From: Siphonodentalium dalli
Lineage: Eukaryota > Mollusca > Scaphopoda > Gadilida > Siphonodentaliidae
Length of the DNA: 64,000 nucleotides
Assembly (NCBI GenBank): GCA_032622095.1
Contig: CP136063.1
Coordinates: forward strand, 178,293,956 to 178,357,955
Direction: 5' to 3'
Shown: positions 12,202 through 23,931 of the stretch, one piece after another
Layout: the number at the start of each line of letters is the position of its first letter
Position numbering within the stretch: the stretch's first letter is position 1
The notes under the pieces: generated by a model
The model's input: only the letters and a program-made list of their open reading frames with translations
Told to the model about the DNA's origin: nothing
The model's database searches: none
Made by a program: the position numbers and the translations under genes

Positions 12202-12834
12202 TTCTTACACATGTATACCGAGAAATCTCGTGAAATATGTGTCCGAGTGGCAACGAAAAAAAACTCAATTGCAAAATCGATCCCGATTCATCTTTGATTG
12301 TCCAGCCATATAAAGAATATGCTATAAAATTCGGAGATTAATTAAGTTTAATATAAATTTAAAGTGGTATATTTACCCTTCTGTTTGCGACATGTACTCT
12401 TTGATAAGAGGTGCATGACATATATCCTGCTTTTTGTCACGTTTTCGAACAATTTGACAACTACCAAAGGGAAAGTAAATATAAATATCTACGTCACATC
12501 CGGTATTCTATGCAGGTGCCCTCGATTGAACGTACAATGATCCAGAGTTTCTGTATGCTCGTAGCGGAGTGATTGACGGTAGCGGTGATAGGCGAAGATG
12601 ATCAGTATGATTCTCAATCACTCACACACCGCGGCAATATTTAAGAAATAACTCTTGTTTCCGTTACAACATATAACCTTAATCGAAACAAGAGTTAATT
12701 CTTATAATTTCATCCCATGCAGTAATGGCATAAAACGTCTAGTTCTGTATGTCTTCGTAACAAACACATGACAATCACCGTGATCACGCATCCAGTTGAA
12801 GATAAACTTGATTTTCATAATTTTGATTGGTTGC
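12202..12834. other. No gene seen; one hairpin
   Basis: Noncoding. A palindrome at 12642-12703 has arms AAGAAATAACTCTTGTTTC and GAAACAAGAGTTAATTCTT. Confidence 0.45.
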
Positions 12835-12838
12835 TTAA

Positions 12839-14410
12839 CCCTTTGAACCCTGGCTCCCCACAACGATCGACACCCTGACCCTGGGCTCCCAGTGGTATTT
12901 TTTATATTGTGGCCAGTGTTTAGATGTATGGTGTTGTTTATGTTCAAGTGGTGTCACATTTATGAAACTTTATATGTATGTTCCCCATGGACCACTGATT
13001 ATTTTACGATCTGGTTACATTGCCACGTGGTCACTCCCTGGTAACGGTTTCTATGCATCTACCCGATATTGAAAGTAAAATACAATTATAGCTTTTACGG
13101 TCGTAATTCAGCCCAAGAAAATGGCGTTTTTGATGCAGTCAACACCCTATTTTGAAATTTGAGATATATCTGGCCAGAAGTCTGATCCTAACTTGTATTT
13201 AAGGGTAGCAACGGTTGCTAAGCAAATACCTCAAATGATCGAATGACACCATTGCCCTGTGAATCCAATTGTATTATGCCCCAATTTAGACATTCTTGGC
13301 ATGCACATGCTGATGGTTATGTTCAAATGGTGCTATAGGTCTGAAATTTTACAGGTATGTTCCCATGGGCCACTGTGTATTTTTTTTAGAACGGTATACT
13401 TTGCCACACGATCACTCACTGGTAACGGTTTCTAGCAACTACCCGGAACTGAAAGTAGAATGCAATTATAGCTAATAGCGTCGTGTAATTCCGCGCTAAG
13501 AAACGGCATTTTCTATGCAGTCAATACCCTATTGTGAAACTGGAGATACATCAGGTCAAAAGATTGAACCTACATGTAGTTTGTATTTAACGGTATCAAT
13601 GGTTGCTAAGCATATAGCCCAAGTGATCGAATGACACCACTCCCTGTGCATTCAATGGCATTACGTCCCATTTAGACATCGCCTATAGGGCACGGTGATG
13701 GTCATGTTCAAATGGTGCCACGAGTCTTAAACTTTACATAATTGCTCAATAATGCACGATTTGACCACGTGTTTGTAATGTGCACGCGCAAGTAGATCGG
13801 ACTAGATGGTATTGTGACCATGCAACCCATTTCCACAGTACTACTCTGGTGCAATGTCAAAACGTGCAGCTGTATAACGCAAATTTATGTACTATGGAGA
13901 TCCTTGATGTGATTGTATCATTTCACAAAAATCCATACATTTATCATTTTATCCTATGCGCATGCGCGAAACAAATCGACTCAAATAAGAAACTGCGTGC
14001 GCCTTCCTCACATATGACAGAACACTGATTATGTATGCAATACTAATTTAAACCAAAAAGAGTGATCGAAATGGTGTCTTTCTACAATCCTGCGAACCGC
14101 GCAACAATGTAGAGCTTTACCCGAATCGCTTCAAATAATGTACGTTTGTTGAATTCTGCACTGTGCGCATGCGCATGTTTTTCTACCCCAACTAGTCGGC
14201 AACAAACTCATACACATGTACCCATGGCACTGCTGAAGTTCCTTGGGATCATTTACATAGATATAAGTGGATATACCAATGGTTATAACATGTATACACA
14301 TGCTACATAGGTTTATGATGTCACTGAATGTTGCTGGCCGCTTTTGCGGCCAGTCGGGTGTATGAACGTTTTCTGGCTGGCCGCTTTTGCGGCCAGTCGG
14401 GTTCAAAGGG
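12839..14410. mobile_element. TTAA-flanked piggyBac-like non-autonomous element, copy A
   Basis: 1572 bp bounded by TTAA on both sides (12835-12838 and 14411-14414), with terminal repeats CCCTTTGAACCC / GGGTTCAAAGGG. TTAA duplication with CCCTTTG ends is the piggyBac pattern. Inside are two to three diverged ~387-bp tandem units (e.g. AACGGTTGCTAAGCA, GATCGAATGACACCA). The right end carries two identical hairpins, CTGGCCGC-TTTT-GCGGCCAG, at 14334-14353 and 14377-14396. No transposase. Copy B is at 57651-59221 in reverse orientation. Confidence 0.85.
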
Positions 14411-14414
14411 TTAA

Positions 14415-14773
14415 TTGAAACCAACAATACCGACATCGTGCCAGGCATGTGCGCAGATCTAACGGAGTGTCAGCTAATTATATTACAGTATTACCTGATT
14501 TGACAGCTTATGATTAACTTATGTTGGTGTCTTAAGAACGTTTCATTGTAGCTAAAAATTCGAGGAGTTTCACGAAATAAATTATCGTCAATGCGACTGG
14601 AAATGGTCAGTTCATAAATTTGACATAATTATACAGTAACAGCATATAGATTTCTCATTTCTAAATTGTCATGTTTCGGCGATCATATAAGAGGTGGATA
14701 ACTACACTATACATACCGGTACTAATATAGGCTATACATGTACGTGCATGCAGGTACTTTATATATACGGTAC
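14415..14773. other. No gene seen
   Basis: AT-rich intergenic DNA without recognisable features. Confidence 0.4.
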
Positions 14774-17720
14774 TTTTTTTGTTGTTTAAACATATATTTA
14801 TTGTAATATAATATTACAAGAGGGATCGGGACACAAGTTTTAACAACTTACATCCGCCCCTCTCCCATTAACATTTTAACAAATACAACGTAGATGATAA
14901 ACATAACATATATACATGGTGATGTATGTGTGTTTGTGATTGCTGTCAGTCATATCCTGCTTTTGAAATTTCATCTGAGGTAGTCAACAGGTAGTCAACA
15001 TTTGTAACGCACAGGAGGATCGCCAATATTTTTAGCAGAGGGGGCCTAATTAAATCGTTTCGTTGATGAAATGTATAAACAAACAAAATGGAAAAGAATT
15101 TCATTGCGTCGATTCGATTCTGATGATATCCCTGTGAGTAAGGAGGAAATGTTAGATATATAAATTGGTGGGCTGCAATCTTGTTGAACAGTTCGCATCT
15201 TTCGGTTACATACAGGGGGGCACTCAAAGAAATATTGAAAGCCATCTTCGACTTCGTATCCACATGTGCATTTATAGAGGTATCAGAGATAAAATTGTTG
15301 TACATATCTGATTTGAGTTCACTACAATGGTTGCGAATTCAGCAGTGTAAGATGCTTAGTTTTCTTGGACCATTAATAAAGAATTGGGGAGATTTCGTGG
15401 GCGGGTCAATTAATTTCAAATTCATCTTAAATTCAGGAAGAGTACTTATACATTTGTTATAGGCTTTGGTAGTTTATTCCAAGATAACGTATATACATTT
15501 AGGTAAATAAGAGTTTCTGAAATGTTCTGTATGCGAACGGTATGAATATAATTTGTCAGGTTCACGTATATCATATCGATTACTGGCAACTTGTCTGGAT
15601 CGGGGTGGCAAGATGAGCGTGAGGTAATTGGGGACTTGGTTGTTTATTATTTTAAACATGGTGTGCAACTCGTGGAGTTCTCGTCGAGTTTCAGGCCTTG
15701 GCCATCCTACTTCGTCAAACAAGCGATTGATATCTACGGAACGCGTTAATCCTGTGACTATTTTTGCAGCATCCTTGTGTATGTCATCGAACATTTTTAA
15801 TAAGTAATCTGTATATACATCGGCATAGTCTATAATTGGTAATATATATGCTATGTGTATGTTTTCAAGCGACTTTCGGTCTAGGTCGTACTTCAGTCAT
15901 CTTATTTGTGAGAGACGCTATGTTGCTTTGTTTGCTATTGTATTTATATGAGTGTTCCAGTTTAGATTCGATTGTGTTTCAAGTCCAAGATGTTTGTGTG
16001 AGTTTGTAAATAATACATTTTCTTGTTCGAATTTTAAATTCGGGGTCAAGTTGTTATTTGTAAGGGAAAAGGAAATTGCCATAGTTTTCGTTGGGTTAAA
16101 TTTAACTAGCCATTTATTTGCCCAGTCTGCGACTCTTTCGAGGTCATCGTTCATATTCTTGGTTAGGATATCGATGTCATAGTGGGTAGTCATGAGGCGA
16201 GTATCGCCCGCGTACATTCTTGCATGTGGTTGCATTAATGTGATCAGGGAGATCGTTTATTTAAACTAAAAATAGGAAATGGCCAATAATGGAGCGTTGA
16301 GGGACTCCCGCTGGGATAACTTCAAAAGTTGAGAAGGAGTTGTTCACTAAGACCCTTTGTTTGCGATTGAACAGATAATCTTTTAGCCATTCTAAGAGAT
16401 TTCCAGAGACTCCATATATTGTTCCAATTTATATAGCAGCCCCCTGTGCCATATACTCTCTCGAATGCCTTTGATATATCGAAAAATACTGCACATGTAT
16501 TTAAAGGCTGTTGTCGAGACAATATGGCACAGGTTGTGCTATAGTTCTATTAACTGGTATATTGTATAATGGCCAGGGAGGAAGCCAGACTGGTGATTAT
16601 ATAAAAAATTATTGTCCGTGAAGTATGTCATAATATGTTGTATATGACCACTTTTTCGAAGATTATGCCTAATAAATGTCGGAAGGAGAGATATTGGTCG
16701 GTAATTTGCGGAATCGGTTGGGTCGCCATTTTTGAAAATAGGGACGACGTTTGCCCTTTTCCAGGTCATTGGAAACTTACCAAGATCCAATGATCTTTTA
16801 TAAATTATTAATAGGGGGATTGCGATATTTTCGGCAGTACTATATGCAACATGTTTGGGCTGATGCTATCGTGACCATACACCTTACTTAAATTTAATGA
16901 TTTTATAGCGCACACGATACTTTGATATGTGATTGGGATTTCGGATAGTATGTTATTGGATCTACGAGGGAAATAAGGGAGGTTTTTGGCATCGTCTTGT
17001 ATAGTGGCATTATAGAAATGAATCTTGCGTTGAGACACCTAGCTTTTTCGTAATCATCGGTTGCATATGATTTCCCTTCCATTAATACGTCGCCATTGGG
17101 GCTATACAGAGGTGGGGTATTCGTAGTTTTCTTTTTGTTAAGTAGATCATTCATAATATGCCAGAAATCGCGGGGAGTGGGGGTTTCATTTATTTTCTCC
17201 TCAAGTTTAGTTTCGAATTGATATTTCGCATACTTGTTCATGTTGTTAACTTTATTTCTAATATCCTTGTATTTTCTCCAAGTGTGCTCTGAATTTCATT
17301 TCAATGCTATTGATCAGAGTCTATCGCGACGTCACATTGAAGAAGTATCGGTTTCTAAATCGTTTCTCCTTTTGAATACCAGATGAGAGGAGACGTATAC
17401 GCATAGTCCACCGCTGTAGGAATCTCGATCAAGTCGGATAGGGGGACTGAAATTATCAATCTCTAGTCTATCGGAGGGGTAAGAGGGGTCAAGGTGAGTT
17501 TCTGTGAAACACATGCATGATATCGAAGTCATTTATCATGTCGGCTATCTTTTCCAGTTTATGTCTTATATCACGTATATAGTATACGTTATAATGGAAT
17601 ACTGTTAACATGTTGCCTTCGTGTACAGTTTTATGGCTTGGACTGAGCCCTGGTTTGCTGTGTACCGATCCGGAGCATAACAAAAGCATTGATATGACCA
17701 GAAGAATTAGAGGGAGATTT
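14774..17720 (-). pseudogene. Decayed CR1/jockey-like LINE (endonuclease remnant + reverse transcriptase)
   Basis: Reading 5' to 3' on the - strand. The endonuclease start has a hydrophobic run and SGSVHSKPGL at about 17690-17620, then FTETHLD at ~17500. After an endonuclease deletion near 17300 comes a linker, then RT motifs: FKNGDPTDSANYRPISLLP (~16730), AVFFDISKAFERVY (~16480) and the catalytic box mutated to YAGDT (~16205). The C-terminal region reads AKIVTGLTRSVDINRLF (~15755). Frames are broken by several stops and shifts. A 3' UTR follows, with AATAAA and an A-rich tail on the - strand at ~14774-14815. The element is dead. Confidence 0.85.
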
Positions 17721-18390
17721 ATTGTTAATCCTTAAGGTATCTTATAAATTCTATATGTTTTCGTACTTAACGATGAGTGGCGAGTAGAAAGCCTCCCTGA
17801 ATTGAATACGCCATGCAGTCGCGGTGCGGTGCGCAACAATATACTGGTACACCAGGTCGAGTCATTCCGCTTCGCATTCATAAAGGTTTTGACTATTATT
17901 CTCCTATATTTTCATTCCAAATATAGCTACTATAAATTATGTGTAATACACTTATAAATACTCTCCCAGATGGGCCAGAACTGCATGGTCAAATTCTCTG
18001 AAACTTATATCTTCAGGAAGAGAGTTTGCCAGATGGCCACATTACCATGATGCATAACTGGTAGTTGTAACTGTTTTTAACACTTTGTCTGTAACATAGC
18101 TTTTATTTGTAATTAGCCCTATCATACTGACCTTCCCGTCTACCACTCCCCTGTTCTATGCACAAACGCACACTATATCCATAATCCCCATATATGGGCG
18201 GGGTGCCAATACTAACAGATAGATATATTAACACAGAATTTAAGTGATAGATACCTTTTTAAAATTATTTTTCCATAACAGGCACGCGCGGCATACAATA
18301 CAGAGGTTGACAGATCTCCCATTAGTGGCCAACTCCGATCCGAAAACACTGAACAAACACTGAAACGCTCGGAATAGTTTATAAACTTAC
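17721..18390. other. No gene seen
   Basis: Intergenic, AT-rich; no recognisable feature. Confidence 0.4.
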
Positions 18391-18560
18391 CTGATTCGGA
18401 CTGTCTTGCAATGTTTAGTTGTATAGATACTCCATTGCTACCAACGGTTACCAACAGGTAACCAGTTTCGTCATTCGGATTTATAAAGAATGGAGGTTTC
18501 AACACATCTCCATTAGTGGGAAGAGCTTGCGGTGGCAATAGAATACAAGGCGTATGCAAC
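18391..18560 (-). CDS. Candidate exon of an unidentified - strand gene
   Basis: The - strand frame reads PPFFINPNDETGYLLVTVGS then NGVSIQLNIARQSES, and meets a strong donor (TCAG|gtaagt at 18391/18390). The sequence has a folded-domain look (G-Y-L-L-V-T-V-G-S-N-G) but I do not recognise the family. No partner exon was found within the window on the - strand. The upstream boundary near 18560-18590 is uncertain. It could be chance or a transposon remnant. Confidence 0.3.
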
Positions 18561-19231
18561 CATAGATTAATTAGTTTTACAGTGCCTGCTTATATGCTAT
18601 ATAATACACCCGAGAACATACATTCGAATTCTTTTCGTCTTTAATTGTGAAACGAAAAATGAAAGATAGTGCTATAGAATCATGGCTGAACTTATAAAAT
18701 ATATGAAAAATTCAAAATATCTGTAAATTATGATTTGACGTACAGCAATAGAGTTGTCTGAGACAATATAACACTGAATGAAAGTATGCGGGAATATCAA
18801 AATTAAGGCAACCAAGGATTTTAAATGCAGCAAGCGACCGGATCATTCGCTGATTGGAAAAGTCGATATCTGTTAGTAATTATCTTATTGCCAGCGGTGT
18901 CAGAAAGGTCAATTAATTCCGTGGATATCAATTTAACATATATATTGCTGGCCGCAAGTGTCTTTGTCACAAATGACAATATTTACTATCACAATTCAAA
19001 TTACTTCTCTACTAGTATGTACTATGTCCTATACATGTAGCTTACACATTCATATACGAATACGATACTGTCAAAAAGAACTACCCTATAATGTTTTGCG
19101 ACAGAGGGAGGCAAATTTAATGCATTCTACGTTATGAAGCATTATATGGCCCACACCGTTAAAACATTAATGTAAATTTCACGGCAAATAATAACGACGG
19201 TGGGGCGTGGTTGCACCGTGAACATAACTAT
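18561..19231. other. No gene seen
   Basis: Noncoding AT-rich DNA; an open frame at 18825-19040 (+) has no recognisable similarity. Confidence 0.4.
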
Positions 19232-20807
19232 GAGGGTATCACCCCCTCCCCCCTGAATCCTGAATACCAGTTAATTTTGGGGGGTGAATCCTGAATACGA
19301 GTTAATTTTGGGGGGTGAATCCTGAATACATGTTAAGAAATAATATGCGATAAATGACATACAAATTGACTGTTTTAATATCAGACAGATACAAGCAGAA
19401 GTTACATAGACACATTATGATGCCGGTCGCGTTATGAGGCCGTTATATGATACCATTAATGATACTTTATGATCAGGGACGTGGCTAGAGGGTTTCCGTT
19501 GGGGGTGTCCACCTTAGGAATAGGAAAATCCAACTGCACCCCCCCCCCTTGAGTCAGAATCAGACCGTACACAAGTTTTGCATTATTCCATTTGCACCCC
19601 ACCCCCTTGCACCTCAGTGTTTAGGCCTAATATACTATATCTTCATAAACCATGGTTCTATATTCCCGGTATGAGAACATTCAGATATTTTAACCTGAAA
19701 CATTGCATAAATCCTAACATCTAGTGGTCTAACTCCATACAAATGCACACGGCTACGGGCAAGAGACCACGACACACCGAGCTGACCATCGTTGTTCGGC
19801 CGGTGTGAGAAAATTTTGAAATTTGAACAAGAAAATCGCTAATCCTAGCATCCAGACTGGCCTCAACTAAAGCTTTCCTATAGTGTTGGAAATTTCAAAC
19901 CTCATACTCCCCCTCAGGTTGGAAAATTCTCCAACTGATGACCACAAGTTTGACCAAATGTAGTAAAATATTGTTAAACTTATTAGCATTTTTGTATTGG
20001 CCACAGGGGAGAGACAATGACACACCGGGCCGACCATTGTTCGGCCCGGTGTGCGAAAATTTTGTAATCTGAACAAGAAAATCGCAAAATCATAGCATCT
20101 AGACTAGCGTCAAGCATTCTTAGAGTTGGAAATTTCAAACCTGACACCCCACTTAGGTTGGAAATTTTACAACTGATGACAATTCCAATGCCAATGTTGA
20201 CCAAATGTATGAGAATATTGTTTTCTTAAATTAACTAGCAGTTTTTGACTTGCCACGGGGGAGGGACCAGGATACAAGATTTCCAAGTGTTGGAAATTTT
20301 CCAAACTGTCACCCCCCTGAGGTTGGAAAATTTCCAACTGATGACCATTTCAGTCCAAAATTTTTACAAAAAAATAGGAAAATATGCAAATATTGGTCCA
20401 AAAACATTTTAATTCCCCCCAATAAATTGTTTGAAAATCAAACTACAAGAACATTTCAACCTATTATTGGTGTGAAATTTCCAACTAATGTTTTGGCAGG
20501 TATGAAATTTCCAACTGTTGAACATTTTGACCAAAGTTGGGGGGGTGGTGGTGAGACCCCCCCCCACCCTGTCGCCACGTCTCTGTTTATGATGGCATGG
20601 TGGTCGAATATGCCCAAGAAGCTATTCTACCCACTCATTCATACAGATAACTAGCACAACATATTACTTTGCGCCATCAAAACCTGCGTCCAGGATGTTT
20701 TGCTTGAACCCGAATACCAGTTAATTTGGGGGTATGAATCCCGCGTACGGCTTCAAAACACCCTGAATCCCGCGTACCGAAGGGGGGGGGGGGGGGGTGA
20801 TACCCTC
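19232..20807. mobile_element. Outer DNA element with GAGGGTATCACCCCC ends
   Basis: Left end GAGGGTATCACCCCCTCC and right end GGGGGTGATACCCTC, flanked by AACTAT on both sides (19226-19231 and 20808-20813). Both ends carry direct CTGAATCC/CCGCGTACC and AATACCAGTTAATTTTGGGG repeats in the subterminal zone. The core is ~450 bp once the nested element (19474-20585) is removed. Superfamily uncertain. Confidence 0.65.
19474..20585. mobile_element. Nested hAT-like element with ~244-bp tandem units
   Basis: Ends CAGGGACGTGGC and GCCACGTCTCTG, with a perfect 8-bp duplication TTTATGAT (19466-19473 and 20586-20593). Inside are two to three diverged ~244-bp tandem units, each with GTTGGAAATTTC, CCAACTGATGAC and a hairpin. 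The best hairpin is CACACCGGGCCGA/TCGGCCCGGTGTG at 20022-20054, a 13-bp perfect stem. No transposase. Confidence 0.8.
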
Positions 20808-22839
20808 AACTATAGCAGAATTTGGTTCTTTTCAAATGTCATCTTGGGTCCGTTCATAGCCAGAGGCCCGAAATTTAGAGAAGGTTTTTCTCAGTATCTC
20901 CCAATCGTGGATAAGATAACCCAGACAATATAAGGCGTATTATAGACTACATGACCTCATATTATTTTTCTATAACGCATTTGTCTAAATTTGTCGATGT
21001 GACTATCTTTATTTTCTGTATCACTGTTTATAGTATTATATCATTGCATCCTAAACTTATTGATATATGCCCGATATGGCTAATGCATGTCGTATGTTAT
21101 ATAACAGATGAATGTCATGAATATGAATCCAAAGAAATGAATCAATGAATGAGTAACCTGATCCCACAGAGTCACATGTGACAATGGGCAATTCAGTGAC
21201 GCGGTAAGGCATGTCGTACCTGCAGTTTAATTTAACGCCCTCATTCGTTCGACCGAACGGCATTGAATATACGGTTATTGGATTTTATGGCCAAAATGTT
21301 TCCCATTGTCAGGTGTGTATACAATGGGATTGAAGCTGATTAGGAATATGATAATTTTAAGAAGAGAAATGATCGCAGCGTCCAAATACAAAACATTATA
21401 TGGGGAAACATTCCATCCAGATGATTCGCGTTCAGTCATCCGAGAGTTTCAATTGAAAGTGAATAGTGCATTCTTAAATTTAAATACCATAACACACCAG
21501 ACACTTCTTACCTTTGTCGGCTCATTCGATATTTTATGGGAGCGCGCCAGTAATATATCAAGAGGTCTGGACAATTATTTCATAACTATTTCTATTTAAA
21601 CAACATGGATATCATGCAATCATTGCATTGAATTTCCTTGCATTAGTGTTTGTAAGCGCTTTAGATAAGGGGATATAAGGACTTATATACGTAGCGGGAT
21701 CCTACATACGGCATCATGACTCGAAACCAAGACGAGGTAAGATATTTATTCGACACAGCAACATAAATTTTGTCTATACATTGCGTTCTGGGTTCACTCA
21801 ATTTCTTGACTAATGTATACCAATGAAAATATTCACAATTCTCACAATAATGGAGCCCCATTCTAGACAGATGTATGAATACAATTGAACTTTTAATTGC
21901 ATTTAATATGACATTCAAGAATCCCTTCCTCATATTTGAAATCAAGTGAAGGCACAATAATTGTGCATGTAATTACAGTTCCCAAAGTGGCACAATCCGT
22001 GACCAGAATGACAATTGGGGGCCCAAAATGGTTTAAAACAATTGTTACCGATTTTATCAATATATTTACCGTCATGACACGATATTGGCCCCCATGTTGC
22101 TTCCGAATCAGTGATGAGATTCGATGCACCATAAAGGTTAGGGTGCATATGTGGCTCAATCTCTGCGTGGGATGATATATTGAGAATAATGAAGAATACG
22201 AAACTATTTAATCGACGCTTATACATGTATGTGTATATTTGCCAACCGATATAAACTATCGAAAGTCTGGTTACTATAACCCCGGCAATGCCGGATAACC
22301 ATGTTAGTATATAATCCATACTGAATTGAATATATAAATGACACATATTAAACATATGTTCGGGAATTTAATGGAACCATGCACGTGTGCTTCTATATAA
22401 ATGCGAACATATGATTTGGGAATCAGTTCATGCATGGGAATTCCAAGATTCCTTCGACTAAAACCAACTTCTGTCGGTTAGTCTGTATCTGTTTTAAAAC
22501 CGGAATGTATAAGCTGGTTTCAGTCGAAGCAAAACTTTTCAAAACCAGCAGAAATATAGACCAATCGGTACCCAAAGCTGGTTAATATTCGAAAGAATTC
22601 GGCTAATCAGAGACGTGCTACCAGAGGAAAGAAATTCAACACGATATGAGCATTGAAACCTGGACATGCGTTGTATGCTTGGAAAGCACTGAACTTTGCT
22701 ATATAAGACACACTGATCCTATGTTCTCATTATATAGATCGAATATTTATTGGAACAAATCCTCATCTTTCTTTTGGCCCCAAATTTCATGTAAATCACA
22801 ATATTATACTACATGATTACTAATTAAAAAATCATTCAG
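20808..22839. other. No recognised gene; unassigned open frames
   Basis: Contains a 98-residue + strand frame (21306-21599) and overlapping - strand frames (21661-22355), one of 137 residues with a hydrophobic N-terminus and a cysteine-rich C-terminus (CFKPFWAPNC...CNYMHNYC). None matches a family I know. Frames on both strands overlap at 21936-22175, so chance is likely. A CACGTG box lies near 22383. Confidence 0.3.
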
Positions 22840-22852
22840 ACTAATGATTCGT

Positions 22853-23151
22853 GGGGCCTCGTTGGCTCTGCCCCAGACCGACTGCCTCTCCAGCGCTGGC
22901 GATATGAGTTCAATTCCAGATGGAGTCATCGCTCTATCCCATATCGCTATTTTTGGGAGTTGCCGGTTACTCGCCGATCGTCAGTGATATAATTCGCCGG
23001 GCACAATGCATTCATTCTACCAGCCAATGAAATCACTGCTAGATTCACCTTATGCCCGTACTCCCCCCTCCACCAATAACACTGGCAACGGTGTGATATA
23101 TAGCCCAGGCTTCTGAAAGCGACGTTATACCCCAATAAAATAACTAAATAA
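22853..23151 (+). mobile_element. tRNA-derived SINE (bivalve-type tail)
   Basis: Head region with a B-box-like GAGTTCAATTCC at ~22907 and an A-box-like GTTGGCTCTGC at ~22862. Tail is GAAAGCGACGTTATACCCC then AATAAAATAACTAAATAAA. A 13-bp target duplication ACTAAYGATTCGT flanks it (22840-22852 and 23152-23164, one mismatch). Tail and duplication are as expected for LINE-mobilised SINEs in molluscs. Confidence 0.8.
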
Positions 23152-23164
23152 ACTAACGATTCGT

Positions 23165-23804
23165 CAATCTGATCTCATGCAGGATGGTTCTGGGTTATTT
23201 ATAGTTCAGTTCGGAGATCTGCATGACATAAAACTCCTCTCCACCATGATGTAGTCTAAAGCTCCAGTAACGCGAAACATGCATAATGCAGCATGAACAA
23301 AAAGGAATTAAATATCCAAATTATGCACACGCAGTGTGAGAATAAATATTTCTTCCAATCCTTTGTTTGAGAGGAAATCGCTATCTTCCATGGGTGACTG
23401 CGTGTTGCAGTCTGTGAATTTAGCCTGAAACGTCTGTCTTCACCAAGGTTGAAGTGCCCATGCAAGTACTTGTAAACTAGGCATATCTAATATGATTAGC
23501 CGATGGGTGTAGTGGTGCATGCTTATGTGAGCTAGGTACCAAAAACGTGTTGCTCGCATTTGAACGTTCTCGAGCTATTGTGACAGTTCAATGTTCCTTG
23601 AGTTTTAAACACATTGAGGAACACCATGCATGCACCAGTTAGTGAAAGTTATCGATGATGGTTCGCATGAATTTACTCCGATCAGTAAGAAAACACAATA
23701 TCCACATCAGAATGTTGCTCCGTATTCCACGTGCAATTATAGGGGCATCATCTTGTTGTCAAATGAACATTTCGCGGTCTCTAGTTTTGTTTATACATTA
23801 ACAG
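23165..23804. other. No recognised gene upstream of first visible SLC6 exon
   Basis: An open frame starts at ATG 23630 and has a donor-like ATCA|gtaaga near 23689, but it would end in phase 1, whereas exon 'a' needs phase 0. It is therefore not accepted as the first exon. Confidence 0.35.
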
Positions 23805-23931
23805 GGCGATGAGAATGTGGAGCGTGGTAACTGGAGTGGGAAGGCTGATTTCCTTCTGTCGTGTATCGGATGGGCTGTCGGACTGGGAAATGTTTGGAGA
23901 TTCCCCATGTTATGTTTCGAACATGGCGGAG
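23805..23931 (+). CDS. SLC6 exon 'a' (N-tail end, TM1)
   Basis: Acceptor ttaacag; donor G|gtaagt. It enters in phase 0 and leaves in phase 1. It encodes the end of the cytosolic N-tail ([16 protein letters not shown]) and TM1, including the family signature GLGNVWRFP and the start of the GG(G)AxFLIPY motif. An in-frame TAA spanning the acceptor (23799-23801) shows translation must arrive by splicing from an upstream exon ending in phase 0. The last ~40 nt are repeated, decayed, just inside the intron (see findings). Confidence 0.95.

Noticed and set aside
11693-12297. Second + strand frame overlapping the LINE C-terminus (11950-12297)
   Set aside because: It begins inside the LINE fragment in another frame and then translates the noncoding 150-bp repeat.
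23630-23812. ATG-initiated frame just upstream of exon 'a' as the SLC6 start
   Set aside because: Its own frame stops inside exon 'a', and its donor-like site gives phase 1 where phase 0 is needed.
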